From an uncultured Porphyromonadaceae bacterium (GTDB taxonomy: Bacteria > Bacteroidota > Bacteroidia > Bacteroidales > Porphyromonadaceae), in contig CAMYAB010000005.1 in NCBI GenBank assembly GCA_947253625.1, positions 1 through 64,000 on the forward strand: a stretch of 64,000 nucleotides of DNA, written 5' to 3'. The notes beneath the pieces were generated by a model. The model had not been told where the DNA came from. It did no database searches and worked only from the letters and a program-made list of their open reading frames with translations. Numbering within the stretch: position 1 is the stretch's first letter; each line of letters starts with the position of its first letter. The translations under genes and the position numbers were made by a program. This document shows positions 15,769-24,191 of this stretch, piece after piece.

Positions 15769-16956
15769 TTACTTTTTGTGCTTATGAAAGAAGAGGTTGC
15801 CGGTCAGGTCATTGAAGTACACCGTGTAGATCCCGGCTTCTTTGGCCGTGACCTTCCAGTTTTGACCCCCGGCGGCAATGCTAAAGTCGGTGGGGAACTG
15901 ATCCTTCTTTTCGCCACCCCAGCTTTTGGACCAAGCGGCATTGGCACGTAGCTTGAACTCACCCTCCTTGAGCGTGATCTCTCTACCGATCCAGAGGTGT
16001 GGCTCGGTCTTGGACTGCTCGAGGGAGAGGTCGTGATCCCAGTCGATACCGGCGGTACCGATAATACCGATCTTGTCGTATGTATCCTTGGCGGATGCAT
16101 CATAGGGCTCAAACACAATGGTCGCCTTGGAGGGATCGAGCGTACCCCTATTGACCGTGAAGGTAATGTGGTAGTACCCGGCTGCTGACCCTGCTGGTAG
16201 CTTGATATCGCCACCGCTCATATCGAGCTTGCCGTCCTTTAGCCCCAGGATATTATTCCATGCGCCGATGCTGGCTTCGGGGAAGATCTTGAAGGCGGCA
16301 TCCGCCTTGAGGTAGCCGTAGTAGTGGTATTTCAAGGCGTTGTTGTCGTCGGCAAAGAGGAGGTGATCGTTGTTTTTCTCCTGCCACACAGGTGCGCCGT
16401 CTCTACCACTGAGGTTTCCTACAAGGAAGTAAAGATCGGGGCGAACAGCGACAAAGAAGGGGGTGACAGTCAGCTCCAGTGGTGCCGAAGTGGTCTTGTA
16501 GCTCTCAAGCGTAGCGGGGTTGCCTTTGATAGCCAAGGGCAGTGCCTCTACGGTGACAGCGACCTTTCCGGGTTTGTCGCACTCCATTTCCAGCTCGGTG
16601 ACAAGCTTTTTGTTGAGCTCGGTGAGGGGCAGAGAGATCCGGCGAACACCCGTGGCTATCGGGAGCTCAATCCGCTTCTTGCTCCCTGCTCGGGTGAGGA
16701 CGAGAGTGTAGGTGGCGGAGAGCTTGTCTCCGTACTTGGCGGCACTCCAGTGGAGGTCAAGGGTACCGGTACTCTCCGGCGTAATCGTCAGCACAGTGGA
16801 GGCAGGCTTGTCCAGCGTGGCAGGTACCTTGGTGGAGAGGACAGCGTCAAAGCTCTCCATAGGATCTTTGCTGCTGCATCCTGCTGCGAGGGAGAGGATG
16901 AGTATGATCAGAGTGGCGGATGCCAGGTAGTGTATTTTATTCATAGTCTGAGTCAT
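15769..16956 (-). CDS. SusE/SusF-type outer-membrane starch-binding lipoprotein
   Basis: 395 residues. Lipoprotein signal peptide with lipobox LAAGC, Cys27, followed by acidic residues (SSKDP) typical of surface-exported Bacteroidetes lipoproteins. An N-terminal Ig-like SusE domain (about 30-165) is followed by two beta-sandwich carbohydrate-binding modules (about 168-275 and 285-392), each with aromatic residues such as the WNNILG and WSKSW segments that in SusE/F line the glucan site. It holds and delivers malto-oligosaccharides at the cell surface. The first 4 bases overlap the end of susD, so the genes are coupled. At 395 residues it is closer in layout to SusE (two modules) than SusF (three). 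Confidence 0.88.
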   Translation of the reverse strand: MTQTMNKIHYLASATLIILILSLAAGCSSKDPMESFDAVLSTKVPATLDKPASTVLTITPESTGTLDLHWSAAKYGDKLSATYTLVLTRAGSKKRIELPIATGVRRISLPLTELNKKLVTELEMECDKPGKVAVTVEALPLAIKGNPATLESYKTTSAPLELTVTPFFVAVRPDLYFLVGNLSGRDGAPVWQEKNNDHLLFADDNNALKYHYYGYLKADAAFKIFPEASIGAWNNILGLKDGKLDMSGGDIKLPAGSAAGYYHITFTVNRGTLDPSKATIVFEPYDASAKDTYDKIGIIGTAGIDWDHDLSLEQSKTEPHLWIGREITLKEGEFKLRANAAWSKSWGGEKKDQFPTDFSIAAGGQNWKVTAKEAGIYTVYFNDLTGNLFFHKHKK

Positions 16957-18485
16957 TTGCTTTTGGGACGAAGATTAGGATTGGCAAGCGCATCTGCGGC
17001 AGGGATGGGGTAGAGTACTCTGTCGGCAGTCAGTGCTGCTCCGCCGGGCCTTCCACCCTTCCACTCCCATAGGTAGCTACCGGAGGTGAAGAGTCCAAAG
17101 CGGATTAGGTCGGTACGACGATGTCCCTCCCAGTAGAGCTCTCGCCCACGCTCGTCGATGATCTTGGCGAGGACGAGGTTGTTTTCCGGTGCGACACCTG
17201 CACGGGTGCGGACGAGGTTGAGGTAGTTTAGCCCCTTGCCCTTGTCAGCCTCTCCTCTAGCGGCACACTCAGCATAGATGAGGTACATCTCGGCGAGACG
17301 GAAGAGGGGGAAGTCCAGATCGCAAAAGTCGGCGTGACTGCCGGGCTTGCCATCGCTGGTGACGTTGGTGTACTTATAGACATAGACACCTTGGTCAAAG
17401 TCGGAGAGCTTCTCGATGGTGTCGGTTGACTTGAGGAGCAGATTGCGACTATCTGCCGTGCCGAAGAGCTTGGCAAAGGTCGGTGTGGCGCGATTGCCAC
17501 CCCACTTGCTATTGGTACCGAGAATGGGGAGGAGACCTTTCTCCTTCAGCAGTTTGCACATATCATCGTTGTAGGAGGCGCCGACAAGGAAGGTGGCAGA
17601 ACCGTAGCTCTGAGCGTTTTGCCCATCAGACACGATGGAGAGGATGATCTCATCGGTGTACTTGTGGTTGTCCGCCCCAAAAAGCTCGCTGTATTTCCCA
17701 TGCAGTTTGTATCCTGCGGCAATGACTTTCTCAGCATACTCTGCCGCCTCGGCATAGTGTTTGGTGCCGGTGTAGACCTCTGCATTGAGGTAAACACGAG
17801 CGAGGAGCGCCTGTGCTGCGGCTTGGTCGGCACGACCGTACTCCTGCCGGCGTGCGGGCTTGAGTAGTGGCTCTATGGCCTTTAGCTCCGAGACAATGTA
17901 GTCGTAGAGCTCCTTGCGGGCGATCTTCTCGGGCGCCGTCTTTCCGGTCGGTGTCTTCTCCGTGACAAATGGAACATCCCCAAAGAGGTCCATCAGCACC
18001 CAGTACTGATAGGCACGGATGAAGCGAGCCTCCGCTTTCATCTGCTCCTTTTCCTCAGACTTGATGGGGGATTTGTCCACATTGGACAAAAACTCATTGG
18101 CGTACTTGATCTGAATGATGGAGCGATAGTAGGCTCCGGCGACAAACCCGGTACTGGCATCCCAGGTACAGTCACTCAATCCCTTTACTGCCTCATCGTT
18201 CCAGGCACACTTGACCTCGTCCGTCGGAAGCTCCTGTAGGTTGAAAAATGCTCTGGTAAAGCCTGTAAATCCGTCATCGATGCCCACGACATCATCCTCC
18301 GTGAGCGACCAGGCGCCATAGACCTTGGCCAAAGCCTGTCGAGTACCCAGTTCTGTGGTGAAGACTTTGGGTCCGGTGACATCATTGGTAGGCACCCGGT
18401 TGAGGTCACGGACGCAGGACGAAAAGAGAAGCCCGGTCAGTAGGGCTGAAGCGAGTATGGTAGTTTTTCTCATAATCTTTTGCAT
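16953..18485 (-). CDS. SusD/RagB-type glycan-binding outer-membrane lipoprotein
   Basis: 510 residues. Signal peptide with lipobox LFSSC, Cys24 when started at 18485 (an ATG at 18473 is an equal alternative). Alpha-helical TPR-like SusD fold: the N-terminal part with DVTGPKVF and the helices around ARFIRAYQYWVLMDLFGDVPF (split here by function, about residues 150-170) are the family signature, as is the C-terminal ELYWEGHRRTDLIRFG. SusD caps the SusC channel and binds the glucan. It starts 3 bases after susC and overlaps susE by 4 bases. Confidence 0.94.
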   Translation of the reverse strand: MQKIMRKTTILASALLTGLLFSSCVRDLNRVPTNDVTGPKVFTTELGTRQALAKVYGAWSLTEDDVVGIDDGFTGFTRAFFNLQELPTDEVKCAWNDEAVKGLSDCTWDASTGFVAGAYYRSIIQIKYANEFLSNVDKSPIKSEEKEQMKAEARFIRAYQYWVLMDLFGDVPFVTEKTPTGKTAPEKIARKELYDYIVSELKAIEPLLKPARRQEYGRADQAAAQALLARVYLNAEVYTGTKHYAEAAEYAEKVIAAGYKLHGKYSELFGADNHKYTDEIILSIVSDGQNAQSYGSATFLVGASYNDDMCKLLKEKGLLPILGTNSKWGGNRATPTFAKLFGTADSRNLLLKSTDTIEKLSDFDQGVYVYKYTNVTSDGKPGSHADFCDLDFPLFRLAEMYLIYAECAARGEADKGKGLNYLNLVRTRAGVAPENNLVLAKIIDERGRELYWEGHRRTDLIRFGLFTSGSYLWEWKGGRPGGAALTADRVLYPIPAADALANPNLRPKSK

Positions 18486-18488
18486 GGC

Positions 18489-21400
18489 TTAAAAGGTGAG
18501 TCCCAGACTGATGGAGTAGGTACGAGGAATGGGGTAAAACTGATAGTCTATACCTGTGGAGACCTTTCCGGGGTCGTTGTCATTCTTTGCCACCTCGGGG
18601 TCAATGCCCTTGTACGAAGTGAGGGTAAAGACATTCTGTACCGTTGCTCCAAGGTTGATACCTACCGTGTTGTTGAACACCCGACCAAAGTCGTAGCTCA
18701 GGGTCAGGTTGTCCATCTTGAGGAATGATGCATCGCGTACGTAGTAGTCGGAGAGATAGTGGTTGTTGACAAACCCGGATGCGCTGTAGTCGTGTGTCGC
18801 ATTGCGGATCCATCCCGGAGGATCTTTGATCGATGTGAGGGTAGCATTGTCGCTGGAGACGTTGTCGTAGATCTTATTGCCGACATTGGCACGCAACGAG
18901 GTCGACATGGTGAGCCCTTTGTACCGGAGGGAAGTGCCGAAGCCAAATAGGAAGTCCGGTGCCGGCTTGCCACAGTGATACTTGTCGTAGTTGTCGATCT
19001 TGCCATCGCCATTGAGGTCAGCAAATACGCCCTCTATAGGCTTTCCTTTCGCATCATAGACCTGCTTGTAGACAAAGAAGGAATAGGGCTCGTAGCCCAC
19101 CGAGTGGATCTGGGCATTGTTGCTGACAGCACCATTGATACCGCCCACTTCTGCACCTAGATAGGTAGGATCCTCGACCTGAGTCAGCTGAGTGATCTTG
19201 GTCTGGTTGTAGGTGGCATTGAAGTTGAGCACCCAGTTCCAGTCCTTGGTCTCGATCGGGATGTAGTTCACAGACAGCTCGGCACCCTTGTTGGTCATGG
19301 AGCCGATGTTGGTGAGGAGCTTGTTGGAGAAGTTGGCTCCCGCCGGTACCGGGATCGTATTGAGCAGGTCCTTGGTGTGCTTGACGTAGAGGTCGAGAGA
19401 GCCGTAGAGGCGTCCCTTGAGGAAGCCATAGTCGAGACCTATGTTGGTGGTGGCAGTCTGCTCCCACTTGATCTCCGCATCGTAGGCGGCCGGCTTGTAC
19501 ATGTTGTACCACTTGTCGCCAAAAAGGTACCTCTTCTGGTTGCCACTGAGGGCATAGACAGACTGGTAGCTATAGTTGGCGATACCGTCCTGTTGTCCGG
19601 TCAGACCGTAGCCAAGGCGGAGCTTTAGGTCGCTGATTGCGTCTACCTCCTTGAGGAAGGACTCTTCCTTGACCTTCCACGCCAGTGCCAATGAGGGGAA
19701 TACACCCCAGCGATACTTGGGCGCAAAGCGAGAGGAGCCATCGGTACGCACAGTGGCGGTGAAAAGGTAGCGATCGAGCAGTGAATAATTGACACGACCA
19801 TAGAAAGAGACAAGGGTATTCCGTGGCAGATCGTAGGGGAAGACCGGCTTGTTGTACTCCGTGCCTGCGGCTGTCTTTTCGGAGTACTTGTAGTCCTTGG
19901 TCATCCAGTCCTGGTAGGAGTAGCCCGCCATCAGATCGAGGCTGCCCAGGATGGCCTTGGACTCTTTCTTGTAGTTGACATAAAAGTCGAGGAGTTTATT
20001 GGTCTTCTCCTGACGGTACTTTTTGTCTAGTCCGCCCTTGCCGATGACATTTTGGTTGGTGTACTCATTGAGCGGAGCATTCACGGGGATATAGGTTCGT
20101 CCTTGTCCCACTCCGTAGTCATAGGCTAGGTTGAGGTTCATGCTCAGTCCCTTGACGAAAGGGAGCTTGTAGGTGATCATTGAGTTGGCAATGATCCGTC
20201 CTGTGGTGCCTCGGTCATCCTTCTCCATCAGGAGGGCAAGTGGATTGCGAGGGGCTAGGGCTCGGGGGATCACCTGGCCCTTGTCATTTTCGCCGGTGAG
20301 GAACCAGTAGCCGCCAAAAGGCTTGTAGATCGCCTCCTTGGACATGATAGGCTGAGTCGGATCCATCCGGACAGCGCCATCGATGGCACCCTTGTCAGCG
20401 TAGCGATTGCGGGTGTAGGAGCCTTTCACGTTTAGGGTCACGGTGAGGTCCTCGTTGAGGAAGTGAGGGGTCAGGCTCAGGTCACCGGTGACGCGTTGCA
20501 TGTGGTCGGTCTTGAGGATACCCTTCTCGTCGTAATAGCCTACGGAGACACGGTAGGGGAGCCAAGAGGTGGCCCCGCTGATGCTGACGTTGTTGTCCGT
20601 ACCGAGGGCGGTCTGGTAGATTGCCTTTTGCCAGTCGGTATTTTCCTTGCCCAGCATGTCGATATACTTTTGCTCGCCACTCTTCTTCACGATTGCGCGG
20701 ATCTCGTCGCCTGTATAGACGTCGACATACTTACGCGGGGTGGAGACGGAGAATCGAGTAGAGGCCTGCACGCGTATCGGCTGTCCTAGGCTACCTTTTT
20801 TGGTGGTGATGATGATCACACCATTGGAGGCACGAGATCCATAGATCGCAGTGGCGGATGCGTCCTTGAGGACGTTCATCGACTCGATGTCTGCGGGGTT
20901 GATGGAGCTAAGCGGACTAGGTGCACCGGGCAGTGTGCTACCCTCCATCGGCACCCCGTCAATCACGATGAGGGGGTTGTTGGAGGCATTGAGCGAGGCA
21001 CCGCCACGGATACGGATCATAGCACCGGAGCCGGGAGCTCCACCGCCTGGGACGATCTGCACACCGGCGATCTTACCGGTGATGAGCTGGTCCGGAGTGG
21101 CGATAGCCCCTTTCTGGAAGTCCTTGCTGGAGATTGTCGTGATGGAGCCGGTGAGGTCCTTTTTCTGCACCGATCCGTAGCCGATCACTACCACCTCATC
21201 GAGGAGCTCGGAGTCGTCCTTGAGGATCACATGCAGCGGAAAAGTCCGGCCAGCCACCTCTATTTCTTGGTCTACATAGCCGACGTACGAAAACAACAGT
21301 TTGTCGCTCTTTTCTACTTTTAGTTTGAATTCGCCATTGATATTGGTGATTGTACCCACGCCACTCTTGGTCGTCACACGCACGGTCACGCCGGGCATTG

Positions 21401-21530
21401 GGTCGCCCTGAGCGTCTGCGACGGTCCCGGTGGCAAGCACCGATTGTGCCAACGAGGCTAGGGGCATCCCGCACAGTCCCAGGATCAGGGCTGCCGAGAG
21501 AAACAAATACCTTGAGATATTTTTGCTCAT
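18489..21530 (-). CDS. SusC/RagA-type TonB-dependent outer-membrane transporter
   Basis: 1013 residues. Imports oligosaccharides across the outer membrane using TonB energy. Signal peptide 1-28; carboxypeptidase-regulatory-like domain (about 33-110) typical of SusC; TonB box/plug opening around DEVVVIGYGSVQKKDLTGS (about 110-128); plug domain to about 240 with the family motif DASATAIYGSRASNGVI; then the beta-barrel, ending in the terminal Phe (SLGLTF) needed for barrel assembly. It lies 30 bases after susB and 3 before susD. Being under 1100 residues and flanked by SusB and SusE, it fits maltose/starch oligosaccharide uptake, though the substrate is inferred. Confidence 0.95.
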   Translation of the reverse strand: MSKNISRYLFLSAALILGLCGMPLASLAQSVLATGTVADAQGDPMPGVTVRVTTKSGVGTITNINGEFKLKVEKSDKLLFSYVGYVDQEIEVAGRTFPLHVILKDDSELLDEVVVIGYGSVQKKDLTGSITTISSKDFQKGAIATPDQLITGKIAGVQIVPGGGAPGSGAMIRIRGGASLNASNNPLIVIDGVPMEGSTLPGAPSPLSSINPADIESMNVLKDASATAIYGSRASNGVIIITTKKGSLGQPIRVQASTRFSVSTPRKYVDVYTGDEIRAIVKKSGEQKYIDMLGKENTDWQKAIYQTALGTDNNVSISGATSWLPYRVSVGYYDEKGILKTDHMQRVTGDLSLTPHFLNEDLTVTLNVKGSYTRNRYADKGAIDGAVRMDPTQPIMSKEAIYKPFGGYWFLTGENDKGQVIPRALAPRNPLALLMEKDDRGTTGRIIANSMITYKLPFVKGLSMNLNLAYDYGVGQGRTYIPVNAPLNEYTNQNVIGKGGLDKKYRQEKTNKLLDFYVNYKKESKAILGSLDLMAGYSYQDWMTKDYKYSEKTAAGTEYNKPVFPYDLPRNTLVSFYGRVNYSLLDRYLFTATVRTDGSSRFAPKYRWGVFPSLALAWKVKEESFLKEVDAISDLKLRLGYGLTGQQDGIANYSYQSVYALSGNQKRYLFGDKWYNMYKPAAYDAEIKWEQTATTNIGLDYGFLKGRLYGSLDLYVKHTKDLLNTIPVPAGANFSNKLLTNIGSMTNKGAELSVNYIPIETKDWNWVLNFNATYNQTKITQLTQVEDPTYLGAEVGGINGAVSNNAQIHSVGYEPYSFFVYKQVYDAKGKPIEGVFADLNGDGKIDNYDKYHCGKPAPDFLFGFGTSLRYKGLTMSTSLRANVGNKIYDNVSSDNATLTSIKDPPGWIRNATHDYSASGFVNNHYLSDYYVRDASFLKMDNLTLSYDFGRVFNNTVGINLGATVQNVFTLTSYKGIDPEVAKNDNDPGKVSTGIDYQFYPIPRTYSISLGLTF

Positions 21531-21560
21531 AAGCTAAATGTGGTTTTTAGGAAAAAAGGA

Positions 21561-23681
21561 TTATTTTTCGGCCGAAAGGATCACCGCAAAGCCTCCGCCC
21601 TCCACCTCATTGAGGCTGAGTGTATCCGCTGAAGTCACTGTCCTTTCGGTTATCGTATAGGCATATTGGTTCGTGAGGTAGTGTGCGTCCTCGGCATCCT
21701 GCCAGATCTTGGCGGTATAGCGTTTGCCAGGGGTCAGGAAGTCCAGCTTGATCACTGTCTTGCGATCGACACCGCTGACACTTCCCAGGTACCAGTCCTC
21801 ACTCGACTTGTCTTTGCGAGCCACAGTCACGTACCGTCCGGGCTCGGCCTCCACGTAGACACTTTGGCTCCACTCCACAGGCACAGCCTTGATGAAGGCA
21901 AAAGCATCCATCCGCTCCTCGTAGTACTCCGGTAGGTCGGCCGCCATCTGCAGCGGTGTGTACATGGTGAGGTAGCTACCGAGCTGGTTGCACACAGTCG
22001 AGTGCACTACGTTGTGGTTGTCCGGGTTGAGACGGCTCAGGTCCATATTGAGGATACCCGGCGTATAGTCCATGGGACCACCCACGAGGCGACTAAAGGG
22101 CAGGATGGTCAGGTGGTTGGAGGGATTGCCTCCCGTCTGAAACTCTTGGCCCTTGGCGGACTCTTGCGACAAAAGGTTGGGGTACGTACGGCTGAGACCG
22201 GTCATGTGCACACTCTCATGCGCATTGACCGTGATGCGGTACTCGGCGGCACGCTTGATGGCAAAAAGGTAGTGGTTCACCATCCACTGGCCATAGTGGT
22301 ACTCGCCACGAGGAATGATGTCTCCCACATAGCCACTCTTCACCGCACCATAGCCGTGGTCGACCATGAACTGGTAGGCACGATCCAGATGACGCTCATA
22401 GTTGCGCACAGAGCTGGATGACTCATGGTGCATGATCATCTTCACACCCTTGGACTTGGCATACCGCTGGATCTCATTGACATCAAAGTCCGGGTACGGC
22501 GTGACAAAGTCAAAGACATAGTCCTTTTGCTTGCCAAACCAATCCTCCCAGCCTTCGTTCCATCCCTCCACCAGCATACCGGTGATACCGTGCTTGCTTG
22601 CAAAGTCGATGTACTCTTTCACTCGCTTGGTGTTGGCCGCATGCTTGCCGTTGGGCTTCACCTTGGAGTAGTCCGTCACACCTAGGTGCACACTCCTCAG
22701 GTCATCCGTATAGGCCCAAGTGCTCTTACCGGTGATCATCTCCCACCATACACCCATGTACTTCATCGGCTTGATCCAGGAGGTATCCTCCAGCTTGCAA
22801 GGCTCATTGAGGTTGTAGACCAGTCGACTCGCCAGGATGTCACGGGCATCGTCGCTCACGATCAGAGTACGCCACGGGGTATTAAACTCGGTCTGGACAT
22901 ACCCCTTGTTCCCGATCGCATCCGGAGTCAGGTGGACATGAAAGACCATACGACGATCGTCCAGCTCGAGATTCATCGCCGGGAAGTCGATCAACGCCGC
23001 CTCATGGATATTGATATAGAGGCCACGGTCGTCCTTCAGCTGCAGAGGGGTCTGGACGCCCGTCTTGGAAAAATCCTGCTGCGAAGCATTGTACATCCTC
23101 GCCCGGTCGTACAGGCTCCGGATCTGGGAGATACGGCTCTCCGTGTAGTTGTACTCCTGGCTATCGTAGTCACCCGTGATCCACCACGCTGTGGGGTCAC
23201 CCACCATCGCAAACTCCGTCGCCTCCTCACGTACCGTAAAGTAGGTCAGACGCTCCTGATCCGGAAACTCGTACCGAAAGCCCAAGCCATCGTCAAAGAG
23301 GCGAAAGCGGACATTCATCAGCCGACCATTGGAGGTCTGCTTGAGGCATACCAGTAGCTCATTGTAGTGGTTGCGGATCTCCAGCTCCTCACCCCAAACG
23401 GGCTGCCAAGTCTCGTCGAAAGTGGAGCGAACAGCCTCCACCTCCTCAAAGCCCTCGACCAAATCGCCATCAGGGTTGTTGTGGAGGTAAAAACCAAGCT
23501 TGCTGACCGCCGTAACCGGCTTGTCACCATAGCTGAGCCGGTAGGTCGGCTCTCCGGCGGAGGTTAGGGCAAAAGTCATGCTCAACTTTCCATTGGGCGA
23601 CACAAGCGTCTCCTGTGCACCGGCCGACACGAAGGCCATGAGCGATGAAAAAATTAGGCAAAGAAGTGTACGTGGTTTCAT
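21561..23681 (-). CDS. GH97 alpha-glucosidase, SusB type
   Basis: 706 residues with signal peptide 1-22 (VSAGAQ), so periplasmic. GH97 order: N-terminal beta-sandwich (about 25-290), catalytic TIM barrel (about 300-590), C-terminal beta domain. The acidic residues of the inverting, calcium-dependent branch appear present: Glu in HHESSSS, NAHESVHMTG and LSQESAKGQE, matching the Glu positions of B. thetaiotaomicron SusB (439, 508 and 532); retaining GH97 enzymes have an Asp nucleophile instead. It would cleave alpha-linked glucose from malto-oligosaccharides taken in by SusCD. First gene of the susBCDE unit; susR lies upstream on the same strand. Confidence 0.94.
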   Translation of the reverse strand: MKPRTLLCLIFSSLMAFVSAGAQETLVSPNGKLSMTFALTSAGEPTYRLSYGDKPVTAVSKLGFYLHNNPDGDLVEGFEEVEAVRSTFDETWQPVWGEELEIRNHYNELLVCLKQTSNGRLMNVRFRLFDDGLGFRYEFPDQERLTYFTVREEATEFAMVGDPTAWWITGDYDSQEYNYTESRISQIRSLYDRARMYNASQQDFSKTGVQTPLQLKDDRGLYINIHEAALIDFPAMNLELDDRRMVFHVHLTPDAIGNKGYVQTEFNTPWRTLIVSDDARDILASRLVYNLNEPCKLEDTSWIKPMKYMGVWWEMITGKSTWAYTDDLRSVHLGVTDYSKVKPNGKHAANTKRVKEYIDFASKHGITGMLVEGWNEGWEDWFGKQKDYVFDFVTPYPDFDVNEIQRYAKSKGVKMIMHHESSSSVRNYERHLDRAYQFMVDHGYGAVKSGYVGDIIPRGEYHYGQWMVNHYLFAIKRAAEYRITVNAHESVHMTGLSRTYPNLLSQESAKGQEFQTGGNPSNHLTILPFSRLVGGPMDYTPGILNMDLSRLNPDNHNVVHSTVCNQLGSYLTMYTPLQMAADLPEYYEERMDAFAFIKAVPVEWSQSVYVEAEPGRYVTVARKDKSSEDWYLGSVSGVDRKTVIKLDFLTPGKRYTAKIWQDAEDAHYLTNQYAYTITERTVTSADTLSLNEVEGGGFAVILSAEK

Positions 23682-23780
23682 GACTACTACTTTAGTGGTT
23701 TTGTGATTTGTTTACTCTCTGTCGTCGGAGGTACAGCCCAAAAAGCATCTCTGTACGACTCCTATCAAATACGGATTTAG

Positions 23781-23923
23781 GACAAAATTGCGTCCAAAGA
23801 TCCACTTAATCAAATAACCCTAAAATAATATAACGAATCAAGGACAAATAAAATTATATATCCCTAATTCATAGCCACTTAATAAAATAAAGCCACCACA
23901 AAAATATAATCAATATATCCCTC
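23781..23923 (-). promoter_or_regulatory. AT-rich candidate SusR-controlled region of susB
   Basis: About 140 bases with far lower GC than the surroundings. Repeated elements: GGACAAA at 23781 and 23842, CCACTTAAT at 23803 and 23875, and TATATCCCT twice (about 23857 and 23914). Its position between the regulator and susB makes it the natural place for an activator site. No experimentally known SusR site was matched. Confidence 0.4.
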
Positions 23924-24043
23924 TTGGAGGGGAGAAAAAGCAAAACACGCACACCAATAGGACGCAAATTGATCCCTGCAAGCGAGTGAAAAACGCACCG
24001 AAGTTTTATTGCCCCAAAAGACATAAATACGAAGACGCTTTTG

Positions 24044-24124
24044 CTTCTATCCGTGAAATCGATCGCTTCTATCCGTGAAAACTTTTGCTTCTATCCGTGA
24101 AACAGATCGCTTCTATCCGTGAAG
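24044..24124 (-). repeat. 22-bp-period repeat array 3 (four units)
   Basis: On the plus strand CTTCTATCCGTGAA starts at 24044, 24066, 24088 and 24110: exact 22-bp spacing. On the minus strand the units read TTTCACGGATAGAAG, co-directional with the flanking genes. Spacers differ (ATCGATCG, AACTTTTG, CAGATCG forms). Confidence 0.9.
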
Positions 24125-24191
24125 GAAACAGTCATCTACAATCCACTCACAACCAATGAGTTGAGAAGAGCTCTTTTTGGAGGCAAAAATT

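Larger units (their letters stand above)
23682..24191. other. 510-bp intergenic region upstream of susB
   Basis: Separates susR from susB. The part nearest susB is strikingly AT-rich (about 23780-23930) and contains repeated short motifs; the part nearest susR holds the four-unit 22-bp array (24044-24124). There is no gene, and no clear TAnnTTTG box, which would fit an activator-dependent promoter. Confidence 0.7.
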
